This document shows positions 55,207 to 63,883 of a DNA stretch of 64,000 nt, piece after piece. This DNA comes from JBBSBL01 sp963735885 (lineage in GTDB: Bacteria; Actinomycetota; Thermoleophilia; Solirubrobacterales; Solirubrobacteraceae). How positions within the stretch are numbered: position 1 is the first letter of the stretch; each line of letters opens with the position of its first letter. The notes beneath the pieces are model-generated. The model was not told the origin of the DNA, did not search any database, and worked only from the letters and a program-made list of their open reading frames with translations. A program made the translations under genes and the position numbers. The DNA is taken from positions 372,001-436,000 of the forward strand of contig CAVTMP010000007.1 of the NCBI GenBank assembly GCA_963735885.1, in the 5' to 3' direction.

Positions 55207-55899
55207 TCAGGCCCGGCCGTAGACCGGGATCGCCGCGCCGCTCGTCGGCGCCGAGTCCGCCGAGCAGAGGAAGGCGATGACGCCCGCGATCTGCGCCGGC
55301 GCGACCCAGCGGTCGTGGTCGGCGTCGGGCTGCGAGGCCCGGTTGGCCGGCGTGTCGATGACGCTCGGCAGGATCGCGTTGCTGCGCACGCCCTCGTCGC
55401 GGTACTCCGCGTCGAGGGCGCCGACGAAGGCGATCACGGCCGCCTTGGAGGCGATGTACCCGGCCGCGCCGGAGAACGGCCGCAGCGCGGCGCGCGTGGA
55501 GACGGCGACGATCGCGCCGCCGCCGGCCTCGCCCATCACCGGGGCGGCGGCCGCGCTGACGAGGTACAGCGAGCGCAGGTTGAGCCGGAACTGGCGCTCG
55601 AAGTCCTCGACCGGCGTCTCGTGGACGCGGCCGCCCGCGGCGAAGCCGCCGACGAGGTTGACGGCCGCGCCCAGCGGCGCGGCCGCCTCGGCGGCGGCCA
55701 GGCGCACGACGTCGGCCACGGCGTCGGCGTCGAAGAGGTCCGCTTCGACGAGCACGAGGCCCTCGCGCTCCGGCACGCGCTCGAGCTCGCGCTCGGCGAC
55801 CCAGGGCACGACCACCCGCCAGCCGTCGTCCAGCAGCCGGGAGACGACCGCCCCGCCCAGCCCGCCGGTGCCTCCCGTGACGATGGCCGTGCGCTCCAT
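55207..55899 (-). CDS. Short-chain dehydrogenase/reductase
   Basis: A 230-residue SDR. TAIVTGGTGGLGGAVVSRLL (cofactor loop), VVVPWVAERELERV, AAVNLVGGFAAGGRVHETPV (LVGG in place of the usual NAG), IVAVSTRAALRPFSGAAGYI with ASKAA giving Ser, Tyr and Lys, and NAILPSVIDTPANRASQPDA. The unusual NAG replacement and short length point to a divergent subfamily. It stands alone between the MFS operon and the divergent OB/HD nuclease gene. Confidence 0.88.
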   Translation of the reverse strand: MERTAIVTGGTGGLGGAVVSRLLDDGWRVVVPWVAERELERVPEREGLVLVEADLFDADAVADVVRLAAAEAAAPLGAAVNLVGGFAAGGRVHETPVEDFERQFRLNLRSLYLVSAAAAPVMGEAGGGAIVAVSTRAALRPFSGAAGYIASKAAVIAFVGALDAEYRDEGVRSNAILPSVIDTPANRASQPDADHDRWVAPAQIAGVIAFLCSADSAPTSGAAIPVYGRA

Positions 55900-55991
55900 G
55901 TCAGTCCGTCCGATGCGCCGGCGACCCGTTACGCATGACGCCGAACGCCATCCGCCCCGACCGTCCGCCCGCCGGTCTACCGTGGGCCGAG

Positions 55992-56967
55992 ATGGAGCAG
56001 TCGGAGCCCCGCACGATCCGCGAGCTCGAGGACGGGACCCACGCGGTCCTCTTCGTCGTCGTCCAGTCGGCCGAGGCCGCGTCGACCAGGGCCGGGCAGC
56101 CGTTCCTCAAGCTCGAGCTCGGCGACCGCACCGGCCGCCTGCGGGCGCGGCGCGTGGGACTGCACCCCCGAGGAGATCGCCGGCGCGCGGCCCGGCACGG
56201 TGGTCAAGGTGGGCGGGCCGTTCTCGGTCCACGCGCGCTACGGCCCGCAGCTCATCGTCGAGCGGATCCGCGCGGCGCGCGACGGGGAGTACGACCTCGC
56301 CGCGCTGCTCGACGGGCCGCCGCGCTCGGCCGAGCAGATGGAGACCGACCTGCGCGCGCTGCTCGACACGGTCCAGGACGTCCACCTGCGCGCGCTGCTC
56401 GACGCCCTGCTCGCCGACGGCTCCCCGGTGTGGGATCGCTTCCGCCGCGCGCCGGCCGCCAAGCACTACCACCAGGCCTACCGCCACGGCCTGCTCGAGC
56501 ACTGCCTCACCGTCGCCCAGGGCGTCAGCGCGATGGCGGCGACCTTCCCGGGCATCGACCGCGACGTCGCGGTGGCCGGCGCGCTGCTGCACGACATCGG
56601 CAAGCTCGAGGCCTACACCGACGACCCGCTCGCCATCGACCTCACGGACGCCGGCCGCCTCCAGGGCGAGATCCCGCTGGGGTACTACCGCGTGCGTCGC
56701 GCGATCGAGGACATCGACGGCTTCCCGCCCGATCGCGCGCAGGCCGTGCTCCACGTCATCCTCGCCCACCACGGCGCGCTCGAGCACGGCAGCCCGGTGC
56801 TGCCGGCCACGCGCGAGGCCACGCTGGTCCACATGATCGACAACCTCGGCGGGCGCCTGGGCAGCTTCGATCGGCTCGAGAAGGGCCTGGCCGACGGCGA
56901 GGCGTGGTCGGGCTTCGACCGCGCCCTGGGCGGCGGCGCCTGGTTCGCCGACCGCGCGGCCGCGTAG
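55992..56967 (+). CDS. YhaM-like 3'-5' exonuclease (OB-fold + HD)
   Basis: About 325 residues from ATG 55992. The N-terminal OB domain is VLFVVVQSAEAASTRAGQPF followed by LKLELGDRTGRLRAR. After one extra C at about 56151 (CGG[C]GCG), the frame continues WDCTPEEIAGARPGTVVKVG. The HD part is complete: YRHGLLEHCLTVAQGVSAMA, GALLHDIGKLEAYTDDP and VILAHHGALEHGSPVLPATR. The layout matches YhaM/CBF1-type exonucleases, which degrade RNA and single-stranded DNA. It is followed by the PafBC fusion, a known regulator of DNA damage responses in actinobacteria, which may be a meaningful pairing. Confidence 0.85.
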
Positions 56968-57075
56968 CCCGGCACACCGGCCCGCCGCGAACCGCCGAAA
57001 ACCCGCAAAGAGCGCACCGGGAGGGCGCACGGCGCGATCGCCGCCCCGGCCCGCGAAGGTAACCTCGCTGCCGCG

Positions 57076-59136
57076 ATGGCGAAGGACACCGAGAAGCTCA
57101 TCCGGCAGCTCTCCCTGATCTCCTACCTGATGGCGGAGCGGCGGCCCGTCACGGCGATGGAGATCCGGCGCGACGTCGAGGGCTACAGCGGGATGAACGA
57201 GGACGCGTTCGCCCGGCGGTTCTACGCCGACCGCTCCGAGCTCGAGGCGCTCGGGATCCAGCTCACGATCGACCGCCCGCAGGACGGGCTCGTCGAGCAG
57301 GAGAACTACTCGCTGGCGCCCGAGAACTTCTATCTCCCGGCGGTCGAGTTCACCGACGAGGAGCTCGCCGCGCTGCAGACGGCGCTGACCCTGCTCGACG
57401 GCGAGTTCGCCTACGCCGAGCCGCTGCGCCTCGCGCTCCAGCAGCTCTCGTGGGGACGGCCGCGGCCCGACCAGGCGCCCGGCCAGGAGTCGGTCGCGCT
57501 GGCGATCACCGCGTCGGCCGGCGGGCACGACCTCTCCCAGCGGCTGGCCAAGATCGAGACCGCGATCTTCCGCCGCAAGACGATCACCTTCGAGTACTAC
57601 ACGATGGAGCGCGACGCGACCGGGATGCGGAAGGTCGACCCCTACCTGCTGCTTTTCCAGGGCGGCCAGTTCTACCTCGTCGGCCGCGCGCACGAGCGCG
57701 ACGACCTCCGGGTCTTCCGGCTCTCGCGCATCAGCGGCAAGGTCGCCTACGCCTCCAAGGCCGAGCACGACTTCCAGCGGCCCCCCGACTTCGACCCGCG
57801 CGAGTACGCGAACCGCATCCACTGGCAGTACGGCGAGGCGACGAACACCGCGGAGGTCTGGATCAGCGACCGCATCGCCTGGCAGGTGGAGCGGCACTTC
57901 GGCCGCTACGGCGAGATGCGCGACGCCGACGACGGCCGCGTCCTGGCCACGCCCTACGCGAACCCGCGCGCGATCGCCTCGTGGGTCATCGGCCTCGGCG
58001 AGCACGCCCGCGTGGTCGCCCCGCGGGCGCTGGAGCGCGACGTCAACGCCCGGCTGAAGCGGATCGTCCGCCTGCACACCGGCAAGCCGAAGCTCGCCGA
58101 GCCCGCGCGGCCGGGGCGCAACGGGCGGCGCGCGGCCCTCGCCGGGGACGGCGACGTGGACGGGAACGGCCACCGCCGCGAGGCCGCGATCCGGCCCGAG
58201 CGCTTCGCGCGGCTCGTCACGCTGGCCTCGATCCTGATCGAGGCCGGCCGCGCCGGCCGACCCCTCGACGTCGGCGAGGTCTGCGAGCGCCTCCAGGTCT
58301 CCGAGCAGGAGCTGCGCGAGGACGTCGGCGTGCTGAACATCGTGAACTTCGGCGCCGGCTCCTACGTCCTCTACGCCGAGATCCGCGACGACGGGACGAT
58401 CACGGTGGAGCCGGAGCCCTACGGGGACTCGTTCTCCCGTCCCGCGCGCCTGCTGCCGGTCGAGGCGAAGGCGCTCGTCGCGGCGGTCGACCTGATCGGC
58501 GACCACCTGCCGGAGGGGTCGCTGGCCAGCGTGCGCCAGAAGGTCGTCGACGCGCTCGGCGAGGATCCGGTCCAGGAGGGGCTGCAGGTGGCGAGCGCGA
58601 CCGGCGACGACTCGGGCGTGGCGCGGCTGGTGTCCTCCGCCGTGGCCGCGCGCCGCGTGCTCGCCTTCGAGTACTACAAGCCCAACGAGGACGAGTTCAC
58701 CGAGCGCCGGGTCGAGCCCTACGCGCTCGTCAACGGGGTGGAGGGCTGGTACGTCCTGGCCTGGGACCTCGAGCGCGAGGACATCAGGCACTTCCGCCTC
58801 GACCGCTTCAAGTCCGCCGCGGTGACCGAGGACTCCTACGAGCCGCGCGAGGACGTCGTCCCGGCCTCCTACATCGACGGCTGGCTGCGCACCGGCGAGG
58901 TCGAGGCCTCGCGGGCGGCGCAGGTGTGGATCTCGCCCGAGCGCGCCCGCTGGGCCCGCGAGGACCGCACGGTCGTCGCGGAGCTGAGCGACGGGGCGAT
59001 CGTCGTCGAGATGCCCTACAAGGGCCAGGAGTGGCTCGTCCGCGAGGTGCTCAAGGAGGCCGGGGACGCCGCGGTCGTCGAGCCCGCGGAGGCCCGGACC
59101 GCGGTCAGGGAGGCGGCGGCGAAGCTCGTGGAGTGA
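57076..59136 (+). CDS. pafBC: Fused PafB-PafC WYL-domain transcriptional activator
   Basis: A 686-residue fusion of two WYL regulators. Half 1: KLIRQLSLISYLMAERRPVT (winged helix), a linker, and a WYL-type domain (RRKTITFEYYTMERDATGMR, GQFYLVGRAHERDDLRVFRL). Half 2: HTH-like FARLVTLASILIEAGRAGRP, then WYL (AARRVLAFEYYKPNEDEFTE, GVEGWYVLAWDLEREDIRHF). PafB and PafC form a heterodimer that activates many DNA-damage genes in mycobacteria; single-chain fusions occur in other actinobacteria. Here it is not next to pafA or proteasome genes, unlike in mycobacteria. The WYL domains may bind nucleic acid fragments as the signal. Confidence 0.88.
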   Translation: MAKDTEKLIRQLSLISYLMAERRPVTAMEIRRDVEGYSGMNEDAFARRFYADRSELEALGIQLTIDRPQDGLVEQENYSLAPENFYLPAVEFTDEELAALQTALTLLDGEFAYAEPLRLALQQLSWGRPRPDQAPGQESVALAITASAGGHDLSQRLAKIETAIFRRKTITFEYYTMERDATGMRKVDPYLLLFQGGQFYLVGRAHERDDLRVFRLSRISGKVAYASKAEHDFQRPPDFDPREYANRIHWQYGEATNTAEVWISDRIAWQVERHFGRYGEMRDADDGRVLATPYANPRAIASWVIGLGEHARVVAPRALERDVNARLKRIVRLHTGKPKLAEPARPGRNGRRAALAGDGDVDGNGHRREAAIRPERFARLVTLASILIEAGRAGRPLDVGEVCERLQVSEQELREDVGVLNIVNFGAGSYVLYAEIRDDGTITVEPEPYGDSFSRPARLLPVEAKALVAAVDLIGDHLPEGSLASVRQKVVDALGEDPVQEGLQVASATGDDSGVARLVSSAVAARRVLAFEYYKPNEDEFTERRVEPYALVNGVEGWYVLAWDLEREDIRHFRLDRFKSAAVTEDSYEPREDVVPASYIDGWLRTGEVEASRAAQVWISPERARWAREDRTVVAELSDGAIVVEMPYKGQEWLVREVLKEAGDAAVVEPAEARTAVREAAAKLVE

Positions 59137-59155
59137 GGGCGGCCACGCGGGCGGC

Positions 59156-59251
59156 TCAGGCGCCGGCCGGCAGGACGTGGACGTCGTATCGCGCGATCTC
59201 GGGGTCGACCGTCACCAGCGTCCGGCCCTCGGTCCCGCGAGCGTGGAGTAC
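59156..59251 (-). pseudogene. PIN-domain (VapC-like) C-terminal remnant
   Basis: A short stretch on the minus strand reads LHARGTEGRTLVTVDPEIAR then YDVHVLPAGA and stop. This matches the end of VapC-type PIN toxins, whose last acidic residue lies in a T-x-D motif just before the terminal strand. No upstream PIN residues remain in this frame, since the PPOX gene occupies that DNA on the other strand, and no antitoxin is seen. It is best read as a decayed toxin gene end. Confidence 0.45.
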
Positions 59252-59265
59252 GCTCAGCGCCGCCC

Positions 59266-59727
59266 GTGTCCCGCCGCGAGCAGATCAAGATGAGCGACGA
59301 GGAGGCGTGGGCCTTCCTCGCCGAGCAGCGGGTCGTGACGTGCGCGACGAACGGGAGCGACGGCTTCCCCCACCTCATGCCGCTGTGGTACGTGGTGCGC
59401 GAGGGCACGGTCTGCGCCTGGACCTACGCCGCGTCGCAGAAGGTCCGCAACCTCGAGCGCGACGACCGCGCGACGATCCAGGTCGAGGCCGGCGAGGCCT
59501 ACCAGGAGCTGCGCGGGGTGATGATGAAGACGCGCGTCGCGCTCGTCCGCGAGACCGATGCGGTGGCCGCGCTCGGCCTCGAGATCATGGGCCGCTACGC
59601 GGGGGGACAGGACTCGCCCGAGGTCCAGGCGATGGTCCGCGGGCAGGCCGAGAAGCGCGTCGGCCTGCGCTTCCTCCCGGAGTCGATGGCGACCTGGGAC
59701 CACCGCAAGCTCGCCGGCGTCTACTGA
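59266..59727 (+). CDS. PPOX-type pyridoxamine 5'-phosphate oxidase-family protein
   Basis: About 153 residues from GTG 59266; ATG 59290 is also possible. The split-barrel fold shows MSDEEAWAFLAEQRVVTCAT, NGSDGFPHLMPLWYVVREGT, AWTYAASQKVRNLERDDRAT and QVEAGEAYQELRGVMMKTRV, the pattern of small flavin/F420-binding PPOX proteins. In actinobacteria many of these use F420 rather than FMN; which one cannot be told. It is a monocistronic gene between pafBC and the rml cluster. Confidence 0.85.
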   Translation: MSRREQIKMSDEEAWAFLAEQRVVTCATNGSDGFPHLMPLWYVVREGTVCAWTYAASQKVRNLERDDRATIQVEAGEAYQELRGVMMKTRVALVRETDAVAALGLEIMGRYAGGQDSPEVQAMVRGQAEKRVGLRFLPESMATWDHRKLAGVY

Positions 59728-59783
59728 GACGCGCGGGCCCTGCGCACCCGCCCTCGACCCCGCTCGTCTAGCCTCCGCGCGGC

Positions 59784-60858
59784 ATGGACGAGCTCAAGGG
59801 ACTGATCCTCTCCGGCGGCAAGGGCACGCGACTGCGCCCGATCACGCACACGAGCGCGAAGCAGCTCGTGCCGGTGGCGAACAAGCCCGTGCTCTTCTAC
59901 GGCATCGAGGCGATGGCCGCCGCCGGCATCAGCGAGGTCGGGATCATCATCGCGCCGGAGACCGGGGACGAGATCAAGGCCGCGGCCGGCGACGGCTCGC
60001 GCTTCGGCGTGCGGATCACCTACGTCGAGCAGGACGAGCCGCTGGGGCTCGCCCACGCCGTCGCTCACCGCCGAGCCGTTCCTCGGCGCCTCGCCGTTCG
60101 TCATGTACCTCGGCGACAACCTGCTCCAGGGCGGGATCGAGGACCTGGTGGCCGCCTTCCGCGCGAACTCCCCGGACGCGCTCATCCTGCTCACGCCGGT
60201 GCCCGACCCCGAGAACTACGGCGTCGCGGAGCTCGACGGGGACGCCGTCGTCCGCCTCGTCGAGAAGCCGAAGGAGCCCGCCACCGACCTCGCGCTGGTC
60301 GGCGTCTACATGTTCACGGCGGGGATCCACGACGCGGCGCGGGCGATCGAGCCCTCGGGGCGCGGCGAGCTCGAGATCACCGACGCGATCCAGCACCTCG
60401 TCGACTCCGGCCGGCGGGTCGAGCCGCACGTCGTGCGCGGGTGGTGGAAGGACACCGGCCGCCTCGACGACATGCTCGAGGCCAACCGGCTCATCCTCGA
60501 GGCGATCGAGCCGCGGGTCGAGGGCGAGCTCGTCGACTCGCAGGTCGAGGGACGGGTGGTGGTCGAGCCGGGGGCGCGGCTGGAGCGCGTCACCGTCCGC
60601 GGCCCGGCGATCATCGGCACCGGCGCGCGCCTGCGCGACTGCTACGTCGGCCCGTACACGGCGATCGCCGAGGACTGCGTGATCGAGGGCGCGGAGGTCG
60701 AGCACTCGATCCTGCTCGCCGGCTCCTCGGTCCGCGGGCTCCAGGGCCGGATGGAGTCCTCGCTGCTCGGGAAGAACGTCCACGTCGGCCGCGACGGGCG
60801 CCAGCCCCGCGCCTACCGCTTCATGGTCGGGGACAACAGCACGATCGGCGTCCTCTGA
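59784..60858 (+). CDS. rmlA: Glucose-1-phosphate thymidylyltransferase, long type
   Basis: A 357-residue enzyme making dTDP-glucose from dTTP and glucose-1-phosphate. GLILSGGKGTRLRPITHTSA (nucleotide loop), KQLVPVANKPVLFYGIEAMA, VMYLGDNLLQGGI (the metal Asp), VRLVEKPKEPATDLALVGVY and VRGWWKDTGRLDDML are typical. The C-terminal third is a left-handed beta-helix (GRVVVEPGARLERVTVRGPA) as in StrD-type enzymes. One extra base at about 60063 (GTC[G]CTC) breaks the frame as read; the repair gives LAHAVLTAEPFLGASPFVMY. First gene of the dTDP-sugar cluster. Confidence 0.92.
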
Positions 60859-60945
60859 GCTCGCCTGCTCCACGACCCCTCCCGGCACGGATGACGGCGC
60901 GGAGCGTCGCCGTCTAGCCGCCGCGGGACGCGGTCAGGTATCTCT

Positions 60946-61797
60946 ATGTCGATGCGGATCCTCGTCACCGGGGCCGGCGGGATGCTCGGCCAGGACGTCG
61001 TCGCGGCGGCGCGGGCGGCGGGCCACGAGCCCGTCGGCCTCGCGCGGGCCGAGCTCGACGTGACCGACCCCGGCGCGGTGCGCGCGGCCGTGGCCGCCAC
61101 GGCGCCCGACGTCGTCGTCAACTGCGCGGCGTACACGAACGTCGACGGCGCCGAGGCGGAGGAGGAGCTCGCCCTGAAGATCAACGGCAGCGGGGCCGGC
61201 AACGTCGCCCGCGCGGGCGTGCGCACGGTCCACGTCTCCACCGACTACGTGTTCGACGGCACCAAGGACGGACCCTACGTCGAGGACGACCCCGTCGGGC
61301 CCCGGTCGGCCTACGGCCGCACGAAGCTCGCCGGCGAGCGGGAGGTCGCCGCCGCCGGCGCCGCGCACACGATCGCGCGCACCGCCTGGCTCTTCGGCAC
61401 GGGCGGGAAGAACTTCGTCGAGACGATGCTGCGGCTGGCCGCGGACCACGGCGAGGTCGCCGTGGTGAGCGACCAGGTCGGCTGTCCGACCTTCACCGGC
61501 CACCTCGCCCGGGCGCTCGTCGAGCTCGCCGGGCGCGAGGCGCCCGGCATCCACCACGTCGCCGGGGCGGGGTCGTGCTCGTGGAACGCCTTCGCCAAGG
61601 AGATCTTCCTCCAGGCCGGCGTCGACTGCCTCGTGGCCGACGCGACGAGCGAGGAGATGGCCCGCCCGGCGCCACGGCCGGCGAACAGCGTCCTGCACGC
61701 CACCCGGCCCGGCACGCCGTACCTCCCGGCCTGGGAGGACGGTCTCGCCGAGTACCTCGCCGCCCGGGAGCGCCGTGCCGAGGAGGTCGGGGCGTGA
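60946..61797 (+). CDS. rmlD: dTDP-4-dehydrorhamnose reductase
   Basis: A 283-residue SDR that makes dTDP-L-rhamnose from dTDP-4-keto-L-rhamnose. MRILVTGAGGMLGQDVVAAA (cofactor loop), VVNCAAYTNVDGAEAEEELA, HVSTDYVFDGTKDGPYVEDD, SAYGRTKLAGEREV (catalytic Tyr and Lys), RTAWLFGTGGKNFVETMLRL and VVSDQVGCPTFTGHLARAL are all RmlD signatures. The stop overlaps the rmlB GTG (GTGA), so the two are coupled. The usual third partner, RmlC epimerase, is not in the window. Confidence 0.95.
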   Translation: MSMRILVTGAGGMLGQDVVAAARAAGHEPVGLARAELDVTDPGAVRAAVAATAPDVVVNCAAYTNVDGAEAEEELALKINGSGAGNVARAGVRTVHVSTDYVFDGTKDGPYVEDDPVGPRSAYGRTKLAGEREVAAAGAAHTIARTAWLFGTGGKNFVETMLRLAADHGEVAVVSDQVGCPTFTGHLARALVELAGREAPGIHHVAGAGSCSWNAFAKEIFLQAGVDCLVADATSEEMARPAPRPANSVLHATRPGTPYLPAWEDGLAEYLAARERRAEEVGA

Positions 61798-62795
61798 GGC
61801 TGCTCGTCTGCGGCGGCGCGGGGTTCATCGGCTCGAACTTCGTGCGGTCGCGCCTGCGCGAGTCGGGCGACGAGATCGTCGTGCTCGACAAGCTGACCTA
61901 CGCCGGCCGGGAGGAGAACCTCCACGACGTGCGCGAGGAGCCGCGCTTCCGCTTCGTGCGCGGCGCGATCGAGGACGCCGAGGCGGTCGCCGGCGCGATC
62001 GAGGGCGCCGACGCGGTCGTCAACTTCGCCGCCGAGACCCACGTCGACCGCTCGATCTCCGAGCCCGACGCCTTCGTGGTGACCAACGGCCAGGGCACCT
62101 ACACGCTGCTCGAGGCCGCGCGCGAGCGCGGGCTGCGCTACCTGCAGGTCTCCACCGACGAGGTCTACGGCTCGATCGCCGAGGGCTCCTTCACCGAGGC
62201 CTCGCCGCTGCAGCCCTCCTCGCCCTACAGCGCGACGAAGACCGGCGCCGACCTGCTCGTCTCGAGCTACTTCCACACCTACGGCCTGGAGACGCTGATC
62301 TGCCGCGGGTCGAACAACTACGGGCCCTATCAGTACCCCGAGAAGCTCATCCCGCTCATGGTCCTCAACGCCCTGCACGGCGATCGCCTGCCCGTCTACG
62401 GCGACGGGATGCAGGTGCGCAACTGGCTCTACGTCGAGGACTTCGGCCGCGGGATCGCCCACGTGCTCGAGCACGGCGCGCCGGGCGAGGTCTACAACGT
62501 CGGCGGGCCCGACGAGTGCCCGAACCTCGAGGTCGTGAAGCGCATCGTCGCGCTGACCGGGAACGACGAGTCGCTGATCGAGTACGTCACCGACCGCCCC
62601 GGCCACGACCGCCGCTACTCGCTCGGCTCCGAGAAGGTCCGCGCGCTCGGCTGGGAGGCGCAGGTCCGCTTCGCCGAGGGCCTCGAGCGCACCGTGGCCT
62701 GGTATCGCGAGAACCCGTGGTGGTGGGAGCCGATCCGCTCCGGGGCCTACCTCGAGTACTACGAGCGCCAGTACGGTCGGGCGCTGGGGGACTGA
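61794..62795 (+). CDS. rmlB: dTDP-glucose 4,6-dehydratase
   Basis: A 333-residue extended SDR from GTG 61794, overlapping rmlD by four bases. RLLVCGGAGFIGSNFVRSRL (cofactor loop), LDKLTYAGREENLHDVREEP, NFAAETHVDRSISEPDAFVV, YLQVSTDEVYGSIAEGSFTE (the T-D-E catalytic set), SSPYSATKTGADLLVSSYFH (Tyr and Lys), RGSNNYGPYQYPEKLIPLMV and GPDECPNLEVVKRIVALTG confirm RmlB. It supplies dTDP-4-keto-6-deoxyglucose to RmlC/RmlD for L-rhamnose in cell-wall or surface glycans. Confidence 0.96.
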   Translation: MRLLVCGGAGFIGSNFVRSRLRESGDEIVVLDKLTYAGREENLHDVREEPRFRFVRGAIEDAEAVAGAIEGADAVVNFAAETHVDRSISEPDAFVVTNGQGTYTLLEAARERGLRYLQVSTDEVYGSIAEGSFTEASPLQPSSPYSATKTGADLLVSSYFHTYGLETLICRGSNNYGPYQYPEKLIPLMVLNALHGDRLPVYGDGMQVRNWLYVEDFGRGIAHVLEHGAPGEVYNVGGPDECPNLEVVKRIVALTGNDESLIEYVTDRPGHDRRYSLGSEKVRALGWEAQVRFAEGLERTVAWYRENPWWWEPIRSGAYLEYYERQYGRALGD

Positions 62796-62801
62796 GCCGG
62801 A

Positions 62802-63794
62802 TCAGCTGCCCGGCGCCGCCGGGCAGCTCGCGAGGTCGGCGCAGTCGATCCCGTCGACGTACGCGGCGGAGGTGAACCGGTTGCTCAGCACGTCGCCCCG
62901 CGCCAGCCCGAGCGGTCGCGGCGAGAGCACCCAGCTCGTGCCGTAGGGATTGCCGTCGAGGAAGCGCTGGAACCAGCCCCACGCGTAGTTGAAGGTGCGG
63001 AGGTAGTAGACCTCGTCCGAGGATCCCGTGACGTCCTGCGCGTTCTGCGAGAAGCTCTCGTGCGCCGCGCCGCGGAGGACCAGCTCGACGGCGGGGACGT
63101 GCTGGGAGCGCCAGAAGTCGAAGCCGGTCTTCTTGAGCCCGGGCGGGGCGTACGCGGGGTTGTTGACACAGGGCACGTCCGAGGCCAGCCCGAGCGCCGG
63201 GGCGTGGGCGCGGGCGATCTGGCTCTGCGGCGGCGTGCAGTTGACGTAGGCGCCCGGGTCCCCCCGCCAGTAGCGCTTGAGGTTGTCGAACGCGACGATG
63301 GCGTCGATCCGCTCGTCCCAGGCCTGCGCGATCGCGATCGCGCCCGAGCCCTCCGAATGCCCGGTCGCGCCGATCCGGCTCAGGTCGCTCCGCGCGAGGT
63401 AGGGGTTGCCCGAGGTGCCCAGGTAGGTGATGGCGTCGTAGAGGCTGCGCGCGTTCTCGTTCGCGGTACCCGGGGTCGTGATCGTGGCGACGACATAGCC
63501 GACCCCCGCCATGGAGCGGGCGAACCACCACTGGCCGCACTCGCTGCCGTTGTTGCCGTGCATCGCGACGATCACCGGGCGCTTCCCCGGGTACTGCGCG
63601 ACGCTCGCCGGCGCGAAGACGCTGCCCGTGACCGTCGCGCCCTGGCTCGGGAAGGCGATGTCCTGACGGACGCTCGGCCGCTGCCACGGGAAGGCCGGGC
63701 GGTCGCAGGTGGCGGCCGAGGCCGTCGAGGCGCCGGCGCCCGCGAGCAGGGCGGCGCCCAACGTGATGGCCAGGCACAACGCTGCGCGTCGCAT
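62802..63794 (-). CDS. Secreted alpha/beta hydrolase
   Basis: A 330-residue exported serine hydrolase from ATG 63794, with GGAGGGGAGG upstream. The signal peptide is LCLAITLGAALLAGAGASTA. It shows PVIVAMHGNNGSECGQWWFA (oxyanion), RIGATGHSEGSGAIAIAQAW (the nucleophile Ser in GHSEG), IVAFDNLKRYW and LVLRGAAHESFSQNA (His), which resembles the chlorophyllase/dienelactone-type secreted hydrolases. Several cysteines could form disulfides. It converges with rmlB with a 6-base gap and is divergent from the TetR-type gene. Confidence 0.85.
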   Translation of the reverse strand: MRRAALCLAITLGAALLAGAGASTASAATCDRPAFPWQRPSVRQDIAFPSQGATVTGSVFAPASVAQYPGKRPVIVAMHGNNGSECGQWWFARSMAGVGYVVATITTPGTANENARSLYDAITYLGTSGNPYLARSDLSRIGATGHSEGSGAIAIAQAWDERIDAIVAFDNLKRYWRGDPGAYVNCTPPQSQIARAHAPALGLASDVPCVNNPAYAPPGLKKTGFDFWRSQHVPAVELVLRGAAHESFSQNAQDVTGSSDEVYYLRTFNYAWGWFQRFLDGNPYGTSWVLSPRPLGLARGDVLSNRFTSAAYVDGIDCADLASCPAAPGS

Positions 63795-63883
63795 GCGCGC
63801 CTCCCCTCCTCGATCGTCCGACATTCCCGCAACACCGTCGGACCGGCGGGAGTTGCGGCGCCCACCGCTAACCTGACCTTCAC

